Program-made: the position numbers and the translations under genes
The notes under the pieces: generated by a model
The model's database searches: none
What the model saw: only the letters and a program-made list of their open reading frames with translations
What the model was told of the DNA's origin: nothing
Origin: Apostichopus japonicus
Lineage: Eukaryota; Echinodermata; Holothuroidea; Aspidochirotida; Stichopodidae
Direction: 5' to 3'
DNA: 64,000 nucleotides
NCBI RefSeq assembly: GCF_037975245.1
Contig: NC_092578.1
Span: 6,596,001 to 6,660,000, forward strand
In this document: positions 35,809-49,000 of the stretch, in pieces
How the letters are laid out: each line of letters opens with the position of its first letter
How positions within the stretch are numbered: the first letter of the stretch is position 1

Positions 35809-37318
35809 CATGAAATGTTACTAAATATTCAAACTAATGATCTACTTTGTTCAGGGTCTATATTATCATAATAATCCCTTACTAATTACAGTATCGAAAT
35901 ACAGTAAATATATATATATACAGTAGTAAATACAGAGAAAAAATCTCTGGAAGATTATGATAGCTATAACTTTCACAGATTTTTTTTCTATACAAAATTT
36001 CTATACAGGCTTTCAATGAGTCTTGTGTAAATATTTATTAGTACAAAGTTCAAAGGAATACTTATCTTAGTCTCCGCCCCCACCCAAACCCGTTAAACCA
36101 AATATGGTATCAACAGCATATGATTAGCAGCGCCACACATATTTGTAAATAACACACACACACATATGTAAGCTGTGTTGACGTAATCATGATGCGTCGG
36201 TCGGGTGGTACAGTTGGATGTTACTACTTCTTTTTTTTTATTATCAGAATATAGGCTTACAACTGCACTCAGGTATTTCGCTACATCAGTACCGATTGTA
36301 ACTCGCCCACTAAATATGTAATTATTAATCAATTAATAGTTTCCACCACCGGAAGTACGTTGATGACTAAAGTTTATGTTGACATGATTTAAACTATAGG
36401 GACCAGGTGTGTTACTATGGGAGGAAGGGAGGAGAGAGGACGGGGAGTCAAAATGGATGACTTGATTGTCAATGATTGGTTGTAAATCCATAGGTGCAAC
36501 GTCAGCCAGGACCGTAGCTAGTGGGGTGGGGAGGGAGAACATGTTTTCCCCCACCGGTTAAAGTTTCTTCAATTTCGCTTGCATTTATAACGATCTTATC
36601 ACGAAAATTATCGCTCGTACGTTAGACCTATTACGTCATCAATCACACAGGGACAAGTTTACATGGCCAAGTACCTACACACCAAGTTTGAACTTGCTCG
36701 GGTTTACGGTGTAGGAGTTCGCGACATATACTTTATCGAACAATTTAGGACAAATTCACCGTTGACCTCAACTGACTTTTGTCCTCGACCTTACTCACCA
36801 AAATCTGCATTTTTTTTTTTTTAAATTTCTCTCATCATTCTGTACATAACGTGTGGTTTAATGATTTTTTCCCCCTACACGTCGACAAGTAGAAAATGGC
36901 TAAACACAAATTAAGCATAATAAAAGCATACAAAAGAAAATTGATTTGAAGTATTGTATTGTACAAAGCCTTCTGACTTTCAGTATCATTCAAATGAAAA
37001 CCCAACCCCACCAAATCCATGATTCAAATTAGGATGAAGATGAATGAGAAAAAAATTGAAATACACAGAGTTGGTAACTATAGTAACACAATTTGTGCAT
37101 CCTTTTCTGTAAACAAGCTTGAAGGTAACAAGCTGGGAAGGGGTTGCATGATGGTGTGGAGGGATGGGGTGGGTGGGGGGGGGGGTGGTGGTGAGAGGGA
37201 GTAAATCAGTGGTTTAAGACAGTACCAGGCTGCGCAGTACAGAGTATAGACATTGCCACAGTACAAACCAATTGCATCATTTGAAGACCAAAAAACCCAG
37301 TTAGTGACACGAAGATTC

Positions 37319-37324
37319 TTTATT
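37319..37324 (-). promoter_or_regulatory. Candidate distal poly(A) signal of p23
   Basis: TTTATT on the plus strand is AATAAA in the p23 transcript, about 2.7 kb after the stop. Nearer candidates lie at 39743-39748, 39497-39502 and 38467-38472. The interval contains no repeat family seen elsewhere in the window, in keeping with a long 3' untranslated region, but the sequence alone cannot tell which site is used. Confidence 0.35.
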
Positions 37325-40019
37325 AAAAAGGTAACAAAAGGGAAGAGAAAGTTGAACACATTATGAATCCGACATTCTAATGATATGATATGCTGAGTAT
37401 TGGCAGAAAAGAATATAGTCTGAACTAACTTATAGATTGGTAAAATCTTCTGAGCTAAATGAGCAGGGATAGAAGTGAATATTATTTTCCAAGTTTATAC
37501 GGCTATTTTCCACAGGCAAAAACAGTCTGTTTATGGAAAACCATATCTAGATTTAACGCACTATACAGAGACTATGTGAAGGACATGGCCTCAATGTTTG
37601 CAAAAAAACTGCTGTAATTATATACCTTGACGGAATGTCAAGAACGTGCAATAATACAAAGGCCAAACAATATAAAAAATAGCAATAAAACAATAAAAAG
37701 AAGCAGAGAAGTTTGGCCTTGTGTTGGAAATTACAAAATCCATCCAGAGACTTTTAAAGTTATTACCACTAATTAACTGCGGTGCACAAAACACACCAAA
37801 AGCCAGAATTTAATGTGAAAATTCAAGAGAACATGGCAAACGTATATCTACCTCTCTGATCAACAAAAATTTTGAAACAGTGATCTTCAGAGCAAACTTG
37901 ATATCCATTCTTTGCATCTTTAAAGTTTATATTTAGTATCCTCAAATGTTATAACTAATCAGAGGGAAAGCGATGCAGGGTAGGTGGAGGATTCGTGGTG
38001 GTGGCAGGGTGGGGGAGGGGGGGGAGGAATGCATTATACAAAGTGCAAAATTAAAAACAAGAAACATTTACAGAATGCAGCATGTCAAACTCGATTGTTT
38101 TTGTATTTACTGAAGATGAAGAGGGATGAAGATGGATGAAGAGGGTTTCCCTTTTGAAACATAAAACAATCCAATGTGATTTGTGTCAAGAGAATGGCAC
38201 CAATACATAAAAAGGTCCTCCCCCCCCCTTCCCCAACATTGTACAGTTCTGGGTGACGGTTGCAGTTCAATTCACATAGCATCCTACAAATGGAAACCAT
38301 AATACATTATACAAACCTGCTTCAGTATTTTGTGAAATTTAAAAAAAAGAAAGAGGTAACACCTAACACAGCTTGTAACAGAGGGACTCTCAACTCAATT
38401 TTGCCAAATCCAGACCAATGTTAAACTACAATATCCTTAGTATGAATACATGCTTTTCATGGGTTTTTTATTTTTCATATTTTAAGCCCATAGTTTTGGG
38501 AATGACAACATTTCCGATGGGCAAGGTACTTCTTAAATAAAGTTTAAAACACATATCTTTATGTGTGTGTGTGTGTGTGTGTTTGTTTGTGAGGATAAAA
38601 TATGTCTTGTTGTCCTGTTAAAAATGATTTGCACTTCAATACTGGTCTAGCTTCAAAGCTTCTGGGTGTACATGTACTGTGGTATGATTGGAAAGTGTGA
38701 AAACATCCTCACAGTTAAATGTCATTCCTTTGAATCTACAAAGTTATGAAAGATATGAAACGTTATTAAAACCATCTGTGTGGTAACTACTGTTGGTATA
38801 TGACATGGTGCTTTCGAAATTCCACGTTATCAAAACATCTGTTTAGTTATGAATCTCAACATGGGGGGGAACCTTAAGATATACTCCTCTCTCGTGAATC
38901 CATCAGTTTTACACTTTCAGAGTTCTTCCTAACATCCTAACACTGTTTAATCCTCCAAGAGTGGCTTCATTCGCTATGAACTTTGCCAAACCAGTACTGT
39001 CTAATAGGCATATATGTGTGATGTGACTGCAGACCTAGTGTAATATCTTTTTAAGGCAAAAATCATATCCCCCTTTGCAAATAATATTGGAGAAGTCATA
39101 ATTTCAATTTCAAAGATGAACTTAAAACAGTCCTCATCTGCTTTTTACAGGGTAGGTTACTTCGTTTACAATTGCAACACTTGTTCAGATATGATCGCTG
39201 GAGCACTCTCACAAATTTGTAGAAGGATAAAAAAAAATTACGACTTAAAAGTGATGAATTAATCCCACCCTTCTCTGACCCTTGAATCAGTGGGCAGACT
39301 GGGGGCACTTGAAATCATTGGTACATTTCATGCCTTTGACAAAAACTAGCAGCATTTTACGAATAAAGAGTAGATGGGCAGCTTCCACACCTAGACCTAG
39401 GACCAAAGTCGGACCGGATGGCACAACGGTTTCTTAGCCGATTACGCTGGTAGGCCAATCCACCCTTACCCCGAATGGCTCTGAGGCGTGGATTGGTTTA
39501 TTGAAAAGATAGCATTTTGCATATTCTCATGAAATGGCTTTTTGCATTTAACATCCTAAATGCCATGAATGAAAACTCAAAAAATTGATTTTGTCTGTTT
39601 ACTTGCCGACATTTCTTCATAAATGATAATAATCTGTCATTGCTTACAAATGTTTAACTGAGAAAAAAATGAGAAAGGTTCTCTACTATGCTGCATCTAC
39701 AATATTTTTCTTGCATATACCGCAAGGGAGGAGGAAATTTCTTTTATTGTCTACTGGAACTGATTTGATGAACGACATCCTAACCCTTCAAGATAGGTTG
39801 TGTTCCATGGTGGAGAAATAAAATAATTACAATTGCTTAACTATTAAGTTGTAGTAAAACCTGCCTCTCTAGGAAAGCATCCCTATTTAGTCAGGTAGAA
39901 TTCTGTCCGACTTGTGTATTTTTGGCGATCCCAAAGGAGGAGTGCGATGACCTCGCCGAGTCGACGTAATCGCAGGGAAAAAGAACCCCCGAAAACACTC
40001 TGTCGGTCGTTTGGAATCA

Positions 40020-40075
40020 TTAGGAGTCTTTAGCTTCCTCCGTCGTGCCTTTGTCTTCTTCTAAATCAGGCATGT
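40020..40075 (-). CDS. PTGES3: p23 exon 7 and stop
   Basis: The acceptor is tttttccag|AC. The exon encodes DMPDLEEDKGTTEEAKDS and TAA. MPDLE is the C-terminus of vertebrate p23; the remainder is a lineage extension. Confidence 0.94.
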
Positions 40076-43000
40076 CTGGAAAAAGAAAGATGACGAAGAT
40101 GACAATGAGATGAGGAGACTGGTAGGAGATGGAATGACCCTTACCCTAATATTTAAAACGATAATAATGCCTAATATAATATCAAGGGTTTATAAAGCGC
40201 AGACATATCTGCCGAATGACGTCGCTGAGGCCCATCGCAATATTTATTTACCCTTGTCGACGATACCCCGTCAAACAAAGAGACGAATCCCTTCACATGG
40301 CAGCAGCTTGACAGCACCCAACTGAAAATTTATCTCACAGGTCCCTCACAGGACTGAATAATCATGAATATTCAAAGGTCGACTCTTACCATCATCATCG
40401 CTATCAGATGACTCCTCATTGTTGATGTCGTTCATATCCGGTAAACCGTCGTTGATTCCACCCATGTCCTTCAGCATCTACAGAACCGAAAGATAAACTC
40501 ACGGAATTACAGATTGAAATACAGAGATCAACGAAAGAAAAAACTGAATGGTTCGAAAGCACCAATTTCTGACTCCATGTTCGTCTTTCACGTATCCATG
40601 TGTGATGTCACATGAAAACCTCGTATCGATATTAAAGACGTCTCATCTTGCAATACTTTTATATAACAGACTTGTATCACATTTTTAAAACTTTGAAAAA
40701 GCAATTTAATACATTTCGGAGTTAAACCACGAAGAGTCATACGTCAGAACTGCCACAGAGTACGGTTTTCGTTCTTGGAGAACTCATCCGCTACGATACC
40801 ATCACACATCTTGTCATGATGTTGTGTCTCATTTTGGATGGTTTATAAGAATAGTCCAGGTCAAAATTTTGACCTGAACTATTCTTTTAAAGTGGCCATG
40901 ACACGAAAATTTCAAAGTCCTATATTTTTGGGATCCATCAAAGGATGTTCTCTAGAACATGTATCAACCAATCTGCCAGTTTAAAACTTGATTTTTCAAG
41001 TCGAAAATTGAGAATGAATTTACCCTTTTCGGCGTTTGAAACTTTGTTTACTCGAAAATTTTCCGATTCGCATGACGTCATGTGACGTCACGTTTTGAAC
41101 ACATTTGTTGTCGCTGCTTTACGATCCTCCGAACATCCCATTCACGTACACAGTAGACAAGTACACATACCACTAGTAGTTACTAAACAGAACACCGATC
41201 ACAAGTGCGATATCAAATCAAAATTTCATGTAAAATGGCGGATCCAGAACCAATTGCGGCAAGCGAAGTTCAAAGTGATAATGGTTCTTCACCAGGCAGT
41301 GAAATTGGGCTATAATTAGAGTGCCCTTTCTCATATTCGAAGCAGAGAGTGAAGGCGATGATCATTCCAATATTGAACCGAACGTTGAGGGTGGAGCGGA
41401 GGTGTTAGAACCGTATCAGTTCGAGCCTGTTAAACGAGCCGAAATTGAAGCTCCACAACATATCGAAGAAGAAATCAGTTCGAAACCATTGCAAGGAACA
41501 TACAACGTGGTAAGAATTTATTAACGAAGCATTTAAAACAAAATCCAGTCCATTTTGTGCATGTGTTGTTGGAATTCGCGGAACACCCTAAACCGTATTG
41601 TGCGTTGTGTTACGGTAACTTACAACCCATATGTAGAGTGTGTAGTACTAGTAGGGTTGGTTGCATACTGAAAGTTTGGCTCGGGGATGTAAGTTGCATT
41701 ATGCAGCCATGCTAAGTAGGCATATGTGTTATTTCATACTCATTATTACTTGGCTAGTACTTTGGCCTGGAGTTTTGCAAATCAGTTTTCTGAAACAAAA
41801 GAATGTTTCATGATACATGGAAGGTGTAAAATGAATCACAACAAATGTAACCATAACTGTACATTGTATGCCTGCTTGTTATTGTGGACATCATGGGCCA
41901 ACATTAATACATTTTGAACTTTCATAAATTTTTTCCCAGGCAGTACAGATACATAGCCTACGGTCAACAGGTTCAATGATACTTGGGGTTCCTAGCAAGA
42001 CACGTCAGGGTTTTGCTACCATCATGTGCAGTCCAAAGGATCAGAAGTGATTTTCCAGCCAATGGTCATTACTTTAGACTGGATTCAAGTTGCCAGGAGA
42101 AAACTCATTGTATAGGAAGCCTTGGTTGAGAAATTCCTCCAGAAACACCTTTTCTAAACTACGATTGTGTTGGATTATCAATCCGTCAGGGTTCCCTCAG
42201 TGTTGATATATTGAAATTCAAGACTTTTAATTCAGGATGAAAAGGTTATTTTCCAGACCCAACATCAACAATGAAAGAAAAGGCATGTTTTGAAGCATTT
42301 GGACACAAGTATTGGCGTGACCGTGATGTCATATAATATGTGCATAAAGGAACGGGCATTGACCTTTCTAGGGGCATTTACCTCCCAGACGTTTGATTCG
42401 TATCTTTAATCTGGAAGCCAAAATATCCATATCATCAATGATATTTGACAGAAAAGTCATAATAAAGACCAATGGAGGCAGCAGAACTCTTGAATGTTTA
42501 GACTTTGTTTCTTCAGCAGCAGTTGGTTTGTTTTGTAGTCTTTCTTCAAAAACTCAGCAGTACACCCTGTTATTGGTCTTCGATTGTTTTAATGCGTGTG
42601 ATGCTGTGTTTCACATTGCCCATCTGTGTTGTACGTGTCGTCGTGCTTGGGTAACATTTTTGCATGTGAGTTACTTCGTGCAGTGTTTCTTGGTTTAAAT
42701 AACCCTTTATTGTATTTGCTTCTGGATTATTCTAATTAATTTGTCACAACAACGATTGTTAGCGATGGACATGCAACTGCTTTGTAGGCTTAAAGCAAAA
42801 AAATTCATGTAAGTTGTTTTCTTTTAACCTCCTTTGATGTCACAAATTACATTAGTGTAATTTAAGAATGATAATGTTTATGGAAAGTACAGTTTTACTT
42901 TTATGTCATATAATACAATGATTGTTGTTAATGTAATTTCAGATTGCCCAGAATGACTGTCTAGAACTGATATTGAATAAATTTTGTTCAATGATTTAAC

Positions 43001-46000
43001 ACTTGAACTATGTTGTGTGAATTTTTGGCTCTGTGACTTTAAAATAAATCGCTTTGAGATTTAATTAAACACCCTTTGGAATAAAATCTTTTTACATACC
43101 TATTTTGACCCATCCCCAATACCCCCACTCCCTCCACAACATAAAAAATGGTTTTCCTGGAATAGGAATAAGAAATCATTGCTATAACTAACTGATCCAG
43201 CATATTCCAGAAATAAATTGGGGCACTGAGATTTGTTCACAAGAAGATGTAACCCATCGCTTCTGAAGCTAACCTCATAGCTTATTAGTATACAATACAG
43301 CAATGAAGGGGGTGTTAATTTAGATGATACAGTAAAATCTCTTCGTCTATTGCGACTTCAGTGTAGTAACGCTAATACTATAGTACTACTAGGGCTCGGC
43401 GCGCTACCTCCTAAGGATCGCCACTTGCCCCATTGGAGGTTTCCTGTTCCCCGATCTGGTCTTCAGAGTAGTTTTTTGTGGATTACTTGACAGAAGAATG
43501 ACTCTTTTATGTCGAACGTTAAAGTCCATTTGTTTTATATCATAACAAAAAGGAGGGATCGTAGTATGCTTCCGTGAAGTGTTCGCTTCATTCGGAGCTG
43601 CATACTGGCTAGGCCCAGTGAAATCGGCGCTGGTGTTGTGCACGAACTTGGTCATAATCGCCGTGTGTTTTTCGTCCTTCAGCCATGGATGAAGGCTAAT
43701 TGCATGGGTTATGATATTTATGCAGCCCCCAACAACACAACGGACCGGCATTTCTCTCGGATAGTTTACAACAGTTGTAAAACAAACTTGAAATTTCTAA
43801 CGATATAGCGTAATACAGTGGTTGTTCTCTCAGTGTAAATGTGCGTGTATATGGAACGGTATGATCGTCGCGCATCCGATACATGCATGGGCTTTGCACT
43901 TTTGTTCCTAACATGACGTCATCATTGAAATCGCATTCTCAGATATCTATTTTCGGATGCGAATATTAAAACGTTAATTACTAATTAGTCCTTGAGGTTT
44001 TCAAGGTGTTGAGGATAGTTTTGAAAATAGATTTTCTCATAGATTCAGAGGAAGTTACTCTCGATGAGTTGGATTTTTCGTGTCATGGCCTCTTTAAGGC
44101 AGTAGCACAGTCATGGGGATTCTATGAAGCCCATTGTCTCCCTTTACTTGTCCCACCAAAGCAAACTCACTGGAAATCGAGCCTAGAGTATCAGCCTCTA
44201 CTATGTGCAAAGTAACAATCTCCGCTCCCCCTCCCCACCTCCCCCACCCCCTGTCAAAGCTCTGGCCTGTAAATTTAAATTTATGTAAATTATGTAGTTG
44301 TTTCACCATTGTTTCCTGTTACCATTACAACAGGAGGAACACTATGATGGTTAACAATTTTGTCTTGAAAGTCGTCAATAGAGAACGAGTTATAATCGAA
44401 TTCTCAGATCACCACGCATAACAGTTCAAAACATGACGGACTGACAGGTCAACGGCAAGCAGTTTTTTATCTCTCATTCACGAGACCTGCCTCTCATAAT
44501 ATTAGATGGAGACATATATAGAATTCAGGACGGAGGATGGGAGTTTACCTGATCTAACTCTCTGGGGTCTTCTTCATCCTCTTCGTCATCTTCATCCCTC
44601 CATCTCTGAAAGTCGACTTTTAACCAATGTTGCTACAAAGATTTGAGAAAAACGTCAAGAGAAAATTGAGAGATATGTTGATGCGGGCTTCACGAACATG
44701 ATTCCGCTATCCTGTGCAAATTATCCCGTCAGACTGGTTCTTTTAAAGTCCACTGGCCCACTTTAAAGTGAAAATTTCATTTATAGGCCGTGGAAAAAAG
44801 GTGAAACTTTTAATACAGTTGGGTAGTGAAATTGCAAAGAGGGCAGTGTTCATTATTAAGTAAAAGGAAAATGGTAGGATAAAGAAGACAAAGCTACCAT
44901 AACCAGCATAATGACACTATGATAAATTAACACGTGCAGCAGGGAGAGTATGACACTACGAATATAAAATAAAATGTGATAGCAAATTTCGGCCGTCACT
45001 GTTTAATATGCAAAGATGAAACAAAAAACAAGAAAGGAAACTGGCAAAACGGCAACCCGCCAAACAACGGCTAGCATTGCACAGGCAAAGTTCCTTGCAA
45101 CTGATTGAATGTGTTTGCGTTTCCACTTTTCTCGGCAGTTTCTTAGCATGTTGTCTGAGAAGATATTCAGGGAGTGCAACATTAGTGAGAATCAAGCAGA
45201 TTTCTGAATACCAAGCTCGTACAAAAAACACATTTCTTGTTCTGTAGTCGAAACTACCACAATTTGACGATGGGATTTTTGAGATAGAAATCTGGATCTT
45301 GCACCTATATATATGTAAATTTTTTTTTTTAACTCACCTTCGTGGTATCTTTCAGCAGTCTCGGCCAATAATTACCAGGCTGTTTCTTCTTCAATGCAAA
45401 CTCTACGTTTCGTGGTCTTACTTTAAACTTTGATTCCTGTAGGGGGAAGAAGGTGCAGGAGGGGGGGGGGGGAAGAAAAAAGGGAAAATTTAATCATCTA
45501 CCCATGTATTGGAACCCCTGGGATAAGACTGACGATGACTACATGTCTTCATAATTTAATTACGCTGAAACTGAAACGGAATTTGATGCATTTCGGTGAT
45601 AGGTTTACCATCTTAAAAGTTCTGTGTTCTAAAGATGTTTCACGATGAAAGCAAGTGACAGTACTAAGAATAGAGAGACGAAATATTTATTCAAATCCAG
45701 ATGCATGTCTGCGAACCCTCAACTTTTTCAATTGCATCAGGATATCATAATTTTTGTATCAGAAAAAAAAAATGAATATTTTAACAAAGAAAATATGTAA
45801 ATAAAATAAATAAAGGAGCTTTGCGGCTCATCTCTATTGTTGTAATCTGTTGCTCTGCTGAGAAAATAAAGCTCTAAATCACCGATTATTGCAAGACACT
45901 TTTCTAGAAGACATGAATATATTTGTAACTATTATGGTAGTCTGAAACAGAAGAGGTCGCAGTGTTAAGAATATGGTTCTTTAACCAAAGATCTTCCTTT

Positions 46001-49000
46001 TATTATATTCACTTTTATATTTCATATATTTTCTATGATTCAGTGCAGTATATCTTGTTGTAGTGGTTAACCCTTTTTGTAGGTACCCTTAACATAACAT
46101 ATAAATTGTTACTGCCATGTTATTGTAAAACTATTTAAACAAAATAATAACAAAAATAAAAGAGAAAGAGAAAGGGAAAAAAAAAAAGAGAAACAATATG
46201 AAGGGTTACTTACAGGCTGTGAAATTTCGCTGTGAAATTCCATTTCCACTTCATATGTCAGATTTTCAACACCACCTTTGCCCTTAAAGATTAATCTAGA
46301 AAACAAAAACGTGAAAGCAAAGTAACGTTATTAATATTATTCGTCTGATTACAATTGGTTTGGTAATTATGTTGAAAATCTTCGATTATTTTAATGTCCT
46401 TTCAGAACTATGTTCACATTAAAATAGTCATACACCAAAATGGTACCTTTTATGTACACAGTACATGCTAAAAAAAAATTTCACCAAAAGGGCATTGAGA
46501 AAACAACAACATTTTGCTTCTGACAAATTGGTTGGTACCATGGCCACACATTGCCATCCACAAATTGTTAAAAAAGGTATGGTGGCTAACTCAAAGGTAT
46601 TGCGACCTTACAAATGTTTCCACTCACATCAGATTCCAGTCTATGCGCACTATATACACATCCAATTGGGCATTTCATAATGTACAATACAGGCCGGACA
46701 CATCGAGAGACGGTAAAAGTATGTCTTGCTAGAAATTGTTCACTTAGGCCACTTCACTGTTGGGGCCCCCTCGATCATTGGTGCCCCTTCCTTGACCTTA
46801 TGGACCCCGAGGCACTTGCCTTGTCTGTCAATAGCATTGGATAATCTGTTATTTCGAACAGAGTTGACTAAAAATTATTGGACCCTTAATTTCAGCAAAA
46901 AAATAACCCAACCCTCATATTATCTGACGAAATATTGATGCATGAGATAATCAGAACTGCCCCTACCCTGCCCCCCCCCAAAAAGTAGAACGCTATGAAA
47001 AGGCAGTGAGATTAGTAGCAATGAAAACTAGCAAGTGGGAGGATGTGGGTTCCAGCATCAGCCTGTTAAAGCAAAGTGGGCTTTTCAGAAAACAAATATA
47101 TAAAAAAAAAGACATGATTTTCTTCTCATATGATAAAACATCCCAAAATTGATCAAAAACTGTGGATAGCCACCCAATGTTTTGGGTACAAGCCATTTGG
47201 CTTTCCCAGTTCATGCAGTACAGTATATGTGGCTGCTTTAGGATTATAATGTGAACTGCAGTCCAGGCCGACATTGTTACATACTTTTGATCTTCGAGTA
47301 TAATAGTCGGACTCTTTTGTACATCGGAAACTTCTATCGTAATGAAAATCAAATCTTTTCTCTGAGCCCAGGTAACTGGAGGATGTACACCTCTGTAAAA
47401 AAAAAAGAGAAAAGAGATTCATTGTCATTCAGCATATACAGTACTGCACTTCCGACATTATGGTGATTATTATTTCATATTGCAGCTCATATTCACACTT
47501 TATGTTACAGGGAAAGTCTGGTAGTTGGCAATGAGGAACACAGGCATCGACACCTAGGTTATTATTATAATTATTATTATTATTATAATTAATACTATAA
47601 TTATTTCACCGAACCCCCATCGTTTTGCCCATGTCCTCTACCCTTTCATCCTTAAGTGTATTATCAAAATGAGCATATATTACTCTTTTATCCTATTTCC
47701 TGCCTCACCCCCCCCCCTTCCCCTGACAGACACTCATGAACCATGCCAATTGCACCCAACATGCTGGCCTTATCAACAAATGTTAATTCTTCATTGCAAC
47801 TACTGTACAGTTGGGGTAGGGACACTGTGCAGTAGACTGCCTGCAAATCACCATTGAGTAACGTTGTACTATTTTTAGCCTGACAGAATTCCCCCTTTTG
47901 TTGTATAGCTTACTTCATTGGGATTTTCCAGACTTAAGATTGGTTCAAGTTCACACCCTCTACAGCATTATCAGCTGTTGGTGTTGGAATCCTGGAAATG
48001 CCAGTATGTGTTCGTACACAATTTTTAAACAGGGGCTGTAATTTGTGTATGATGTTTACCCGCCCTCCCCCCCCAAAAAAAAGGAAAAAAAAAGATGAAA
48101 GCAAGATGACTTCTTGTTTAAATGCTTTAAAACAGCACAATGATGAATTAATTTTGTTTTTTAATCTCCTAGATCATCAGCTCTCCTACAAACTGAAAAA
48201 CTGATGACTTAAAGGCATTGAAGACTCGCCTCAAACTGCGTGCCGCGCTCTGAAAAAGTTAACTTTCCGTTGCTTACAAATAACGTTTTCTTCTTGTCGC
48301 TACAAAATGCAGACAGTAATGAAACGTGATACCTTGTTATCTTTTATCTAGACCTGAGATGTCCACGTTGCTATGTACACTGTGTTGTGGGTATTGACCG
48401 TAGCTGTATGTATTGACTGTACACTAGTGTCTAATTACCGACGGTAGCAAGCTGAGTGTGTATCTTCTGGGATCAATGGTGGTGTCTAACACTTCTGTTA
48501 CATTCATTCAAAACTAGGTCAGATTACCGGCATGAGACGTTTCTTTGTGCGTGAGTCTTCACACCCTTTAACATTAGATTTTCACCATTTTGGGGTTTTG
48601 ATGAAATCGTAACCTTTGTAGTCATGCAGGTGGATGATTGTGTGTATGTGTGTGTGTGACGCCTTGCTTGTTAAGAACGATATCTCAAAAAGGGAAGCTT
48701 GGATTAAGCTCATATTTAGTGTGTAGGAGTACCACATTGAGTAAAAGATGCCTATTGTTTTCTGGGGACATCAAAGGTCATTTGGGGGTCACAAGGGGTC
48801 CAATTGTGAAAACTTTGTAAACAAGATTTCTCAATAAGGGGAGATTGGTGCAATCTCATATTTGGTGTGTAGGAGTACCACATTGAGTATAAAAGCCTAA
48901 TTGTGTTTTTTTCTTGGAGGTCAAATGTCATTTGGGGTCATGCCAGGGGTCAAATTGTGAAAACCTTGTAAACACGATATCTCAAGAAGGGAATCTTGAA

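Larger units (their letters stand above)
40891..44093 (+). mobile_element. Decayed Kolobok-like DNA transposon, TTAA target site
   Basis: Inverted ends AGTGGCCATGACACGAAAA (left) and the complement of AGAGGCCATGACACGAAAA (right) are each bordered by TTAA (40887-40890, 44094-44097). Plus-strand coding remnants start with MADPEPIAASEVQSDNGSSP near 41235. They continue with EVLEPYQFEPVKR near 41400-41510 and end near 41940-42060 with RHVRVLLPSCAVQRIR and FPANGHY. This last part resembles the C-terminal domain shared by P2RX7 and many P2RX7-like proteins. The minus strand at 43404-43751 holds a THAP-like remnant. TTAA sites plus THAP point to Kolobok rather than piggyBac. The frames are broken, so it is inactive. 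It lies in intron 5 of p23. Confidence 0.68.

Noticed and set aside
39407-39480. Possible tRNA-like stretch (GGATGGCACAACGG)
   Set aside because: No B box or cloverleaf pairing could be found.
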